Assembly: GCA_001917735.1 (NCBI GenBank)
Contig: MNEO01000005.1
Coordinates: 1 to 8,476, forward strand
Reading direction: 5' to 3'
DNA length: 8,476 nt
Source of the DNA: Chloroflexi bacterium 13_1_40CM_68_21
GTDB taxonomy: Bacteria; Chloroflexota; Limnocylindria; P2-11E
The position numbers and the translations under genes were made by a program. This document shows positions 6,370-8,476 of this stretch, piece after piece; the stretch's first letter is position 1, and each line of letters opens with the position of its first letter. The notes beneath the pieces are model-generated. The model did not search any database, was not told the DNA's origin, and worked only from the letters and a program-made list of their open reading frames with translations.

Positions 6370-8172
6370 ATGGCCGTCGCCACCCGTCCGACGACCCGCA
6401 GTGGCCGAGGCTATCCCGATCTCCGCGAGCATCTGGAGGCGCTCGACCGCGCCGGGCTGCTGGTCAGAGTCCGCCGTCCGATGCTCGCCGAAACCGAGAT
6501 CCATCCACTGGTGCGCTGGCAGTACCGCGGCGGCCTCCCCGAGGAGGACTGGCGCGCCTTTCTCTTCGAGGACGTGCGCACGGTGAAGGGTGGTGCATCG
6601 CCCTTCCGCGTTGGCGTCGGCGTGCTCGCCGCTTCGAAGTACGTGTACGCGACGGGACTCGGCTGCAAGCCCGAGGAGATCGCCGGGCGGTGGGAGAACG
6701 CCCTCGCGAACCGCATTGCCCCAACGATCGTCGAGGACGGGCCGGTGCACGAAGAAGTGCACCTGGGTGACGGCCTCCTGGCAAAGGGCGGCACCGCCGA
6801 GTTCCCGATCCCGATCTCGACGCCGGGCTTCGACAACGGGCCGTACACGACCTGCACGCACTGGTTCACGAAGGACCCCGAGACCGGTGTGCGCAACCAG
6901 GGCAACTACCGCGGGCAGGTCAAGAGCCCGACACGCATCGGCATCTTCCCGTCAGGCCTGGGGCAGGACGTCTACATCCACTGGCAGAAGGCGCGGAAGA
7001 AAGGTCAGCATCTTCCGGCCGCGCTCGTCATCGGCGGTCCGCCGGTCGTGAGCTATGCGGCGGTCCAGAAGGTCCCGTACGGGATTGACGAGCTCTCCAT
7101 CGCCGGCGGCCTCGCCGGAGAGCCGATCCGCCTCGTGAGGTGCAAGACCGTGCCGCTCGAGGTCCCGGCCGACGCCGAGATCGTGTTCGAGGGCTACATC
7201 AACACGCAGGAGCTCGAAGAGGAAGGACCGTTCGGCGAGTCACACGGCTACATGCATCCGCGACAGCTAAACCCATTCTTTGAGATCACCGCGATCACAC
7301 ACCGCAAGGATGCGATCTGGGTCTCCTTCATCAGCCAGGTCACGCCGTCCGAGTCGAGCGTCATCAAGAAGGTCGCCTACGAGCCGATCTTCACCCAGCA
7401 TCTGCGGCAGACCTGCAACATTCGAAGCGTGAAGCGCGTGGTCATGCACGAGCCGCTAACCAATCTGAGAAAACTCATCGTCATCCAGATGGCGAACGGC
7501 GCGCGCGAGGCCGAGATCTGGCGCGCGCTCCGCGCCGCGTCGAGCTTCAACCAGGGCGTGGGCAAGGTCTGCGTCGCCGTCGATGAGGACATCGATCCCG
7601 AGGACGCGACCGCGCTCTGGTGGGCGGTCTGCTACCGGTCGCGTCCGGCGCAGGATGTGGAGATCACCGGGCATCTCGAAAAGGGTCACGCTCCGCCGTT
7701 CCGTGGCACGGGGATCGAGCAGGCCGCGGAAGGGCGCGATGTCGTCGGGCACGGCGACCCCGCGGATGACAGCGGCATGCTCATCAACGCCTGCCTCAAA
7801 GAGCCGTGGCCGCCCATCTCGCTTCCGACCAAGGAGCACATGGAGAACGCGCTGCGGATCTGGAACGAGCTCGGTCTGCCCAAAGTGCGGCCGCAGCGAC
7901 CCTGGTACGGGTACTCGCTCGGGCAGTGGGACGACGAGCTCGAAGAGGAAGCGCGGCTCGCGCTCCGGGGCGAGCACTTCGTGACGGGCGAGAAGACCGC
8001 ACGCCGGCGCGTGAAGCTTTCCGATACGCGCGCGGCGCGGCCGGACGCCTTCATCGGCACGGACCCCGTGCCGGGCACACCAGTGGACCCGCGCGCCGCG
8101 GAGCACGGTCCCGGCGGACCCGGGTACGACGACGAAGCGCCGCGCGAGGTCCCGAACGACGACGGTATGTGA
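6370..8172 (+). CDS. UbiD-family prenylated-FMN-dependent decarboxylase
   Basis: Predicted cytosolic reversible (de)carboxylase of the UbiD/Fdc1 family acting on an aromatic or alpha,beta-unsaturated carboxylic acid with prenylated FMN. The catalytic Arg-Glu-Glu triad seen in fungal Fdc1 (R173, E277, E282) appears as Arg181 in GNYRGQV and Glu285/Glu290 in EGPFGE. The Arg-to-Glu distance of 104 residues is the same as in Fdc1. Likely metal/prFMN-phosphate ligands are Asn176, His204 and Glu241; His204 is the least certain. LPAALVIGGPP (215-225) and VPADAEIVFEGYI (265-277) are family landmarks. At 600 residues it is about 100 longer than many UbiD proteins, and the last 60 residues form an acidic, Pro/Gly-rich tail that looks disordered. 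It is co-transcribed with the GntR gene and followed three bases later by a flavin-reductase gene. The substrate cannot be assigned. Confidence 0.94.
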   Translation: MAVATRPTTRSGRGYPDLREHLEALDRAGLLVRVRRPMLAETEIHPLVRWQYRGGLPEEDWRAFLFEDVRTVKGGASPFRVGVGVLAASKYVYATGLGCKPEEIAGRWENALANRIAPTIVEDGPVHEEVHLGDGLLAKGGTAEFPIPISTPGFDNGPYTTCTHWFTKDPETGVRNQGNYRGQVKSPTRIGIFPSGLGQDVYIHWQKARKKGQHLPAALVIGGPPVVSYAAVQKVPYGIDELSIAGGLAGEPIRLVRCKTVPLEVPADAEIVFEGYINTQELEEEGPFGESHGYMHPRQLNPFFEITAITHRKDAIWVSFISQVTPSESSVIKKVAYEPIFTQHLRQTCNIRSVKRVVMHEPLTNLRKLIVIQMANGAREAEIWRALRAASSFNQGVGKVCVAVDEDIDPEDATALWWAVCYRSRPAQDVEITGHLEKGHAPPFRGTGIEQAAEGRDVVGHGDPADDSGMLINACLKEPWPPISLPTKEHMENALRIWNELGLPKVRPQRPWYGYSLGQWDDELEEEARLALRGEHFVTGEKTARRRVKLSDTRAARPDAFIGTDPVPGTPVDPRAAEHGPGGPGYDDEAPREVPNDDGM

Positions 8173-8175
8173 GCG

Positions 8176-8476
8176 ATGGCGAGCTTGAAGGGGCCGACGA
8201 CCGACCGATACGCGCCGGCGAAGCTGTTCCTCTCCCGGATCGCTCACCCGGTCGCGATCATCGGAGCGGCCCACGAAGGCGAGCGATCATGCGGGACCGG
8301 GACGGTCATGTATGTCTCGCACGTTCCACCGATGGTCGCGATCGCGGAGCACCCCGGTTCGCGTACGACGCGGCTTATCCGGGCCTCGCGGGAATTCAGC
8401 GTGTCGCTGCTGCACGATTCACAGCAGGAGCTCGCGGTTGCCGCGGGCAAGTCGGCCGAGGGGCCCGACAAGTTCG
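8176..8476 (+). CDS. Flavin reductase-like, FMN-binding split-barrel protein (3' end outside window)
   Basis: The first 100 codons of a protein with the flavin-reductase-like split-barrel fold are visible. After a short N-terminus come PVAIIGA (25-31), GTGTVMYVSHVPPMVAIAEHPGS (about 40-62; the VSxxPP element contacts FMN in this family), RTTRLIRASREFSVSLL (about 63-79) and an AAGKSAEGPDKF segment at the window edge. These match the beta-barrel order of NAD(P)H:flavin oxidoreductases and small FMN proteins. The ATG at 8176 lies three bases after the UbiD stop without a clear Shine-Dalgarno, so translational coupling is likely. Its job could be to reduce FMN for prenylated-FMN synthesis or maintenance for the UbiD enzyme, or to supply a flavin-dependent oxygenase encoded further right. 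Function is inferred from fold and position. Confidence 0.88.
   Translation, partial: MASLKGPTTDRYAPAKLFLSRIAHPVAIIGAAHEGERSCGTGTVMYVSHVPPMVAIAEHPGSRTTRLIRASREFSVSLLHDSQQELAVAAGKSAEGPDKF

Noticed and set aside
5983..6861. 292-codon minus-strand open frame across the GntR/UbiD junction
   Set aside because: It is antisense to two well-supported genes with recognisable motifs; no domain is visible.
7456..8274. 272-codon minus-strand open frame over the UbiD 3' half
   Set aside because: It is antisense to conserved UbiD sequence and continues into the flavin reductase start; Arg-rich shadow composition.

Overview
This is a GC-rich bacterial stretch with dense, mostly coupled genes and strong G/C preference at third codon positions. 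It looks chromosomal. I see no transposase, integrase, CRISPR array, tRNA or rRNA. The organism cannot be named from sequence alone. A lipoprotein with a Thr/Pro/Ala-rich linker, GC-rich codon use and a possibly leaderless regulator gene would fit Chloroflexota or Actinomycetota, but this is a low-confidence guess.

Layout. The left part (1-3260, minus strand) is a complete-looking importer operon, transcribed right to left. It encodes a lipoprotein solute-binding protein (2187-3260), a fused two-domain permease (458-2176) and an FbpC/PotA-type ATPase (461 to beyond the left edge). This is the Fe3+/2-aminoethylphosphonate/polyamine type of ABC importer. Divergent from it, on the plus strand, are an ATPase (3340-4143) and a permease (4143-5060) of the nitrate/sulfonate/taurine (SsuBC/TauBC) type, with no binding protein of their own in the window. 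A small VOC-fold protein follows (5148-5537). After a long hairpin comes a second plus-strand unit: a GntR/FCD regulator (5608-6369), a UbiD-family decarboxylase (6370-8172) and the start of a flavin-reductase-like protein (8176 to beyond the right edge).

How they fit together. The most telling signal is a 15-bp palindromic element, AATGGTCATACCATT. It lies just upstream of the GntR gene (5586-5600) and recurs with one change in the 79-bp divergent region between the two transporter units (3297-3311). Its core, TGGT-N3-ACCA, is the kind of site bound by FadR/FCD-type GntR regulators. The simplest reading is one local regulon: a GntR protein senses a small carboxylated or aromatic ligand and controls itself, the UbiD decarboxylase with its flavin reductase, and both divergent transporter operons. 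UbiD enzymes use prenylated FMN, whose synthesis by UbiX needs reduced FMN, so a flavin reductase next door is biochemically sensible. UbiX itself is not in the window. The substrate is unknown; an aromatic or unsaturated carboxylic acid is an inference from the UbiD family.
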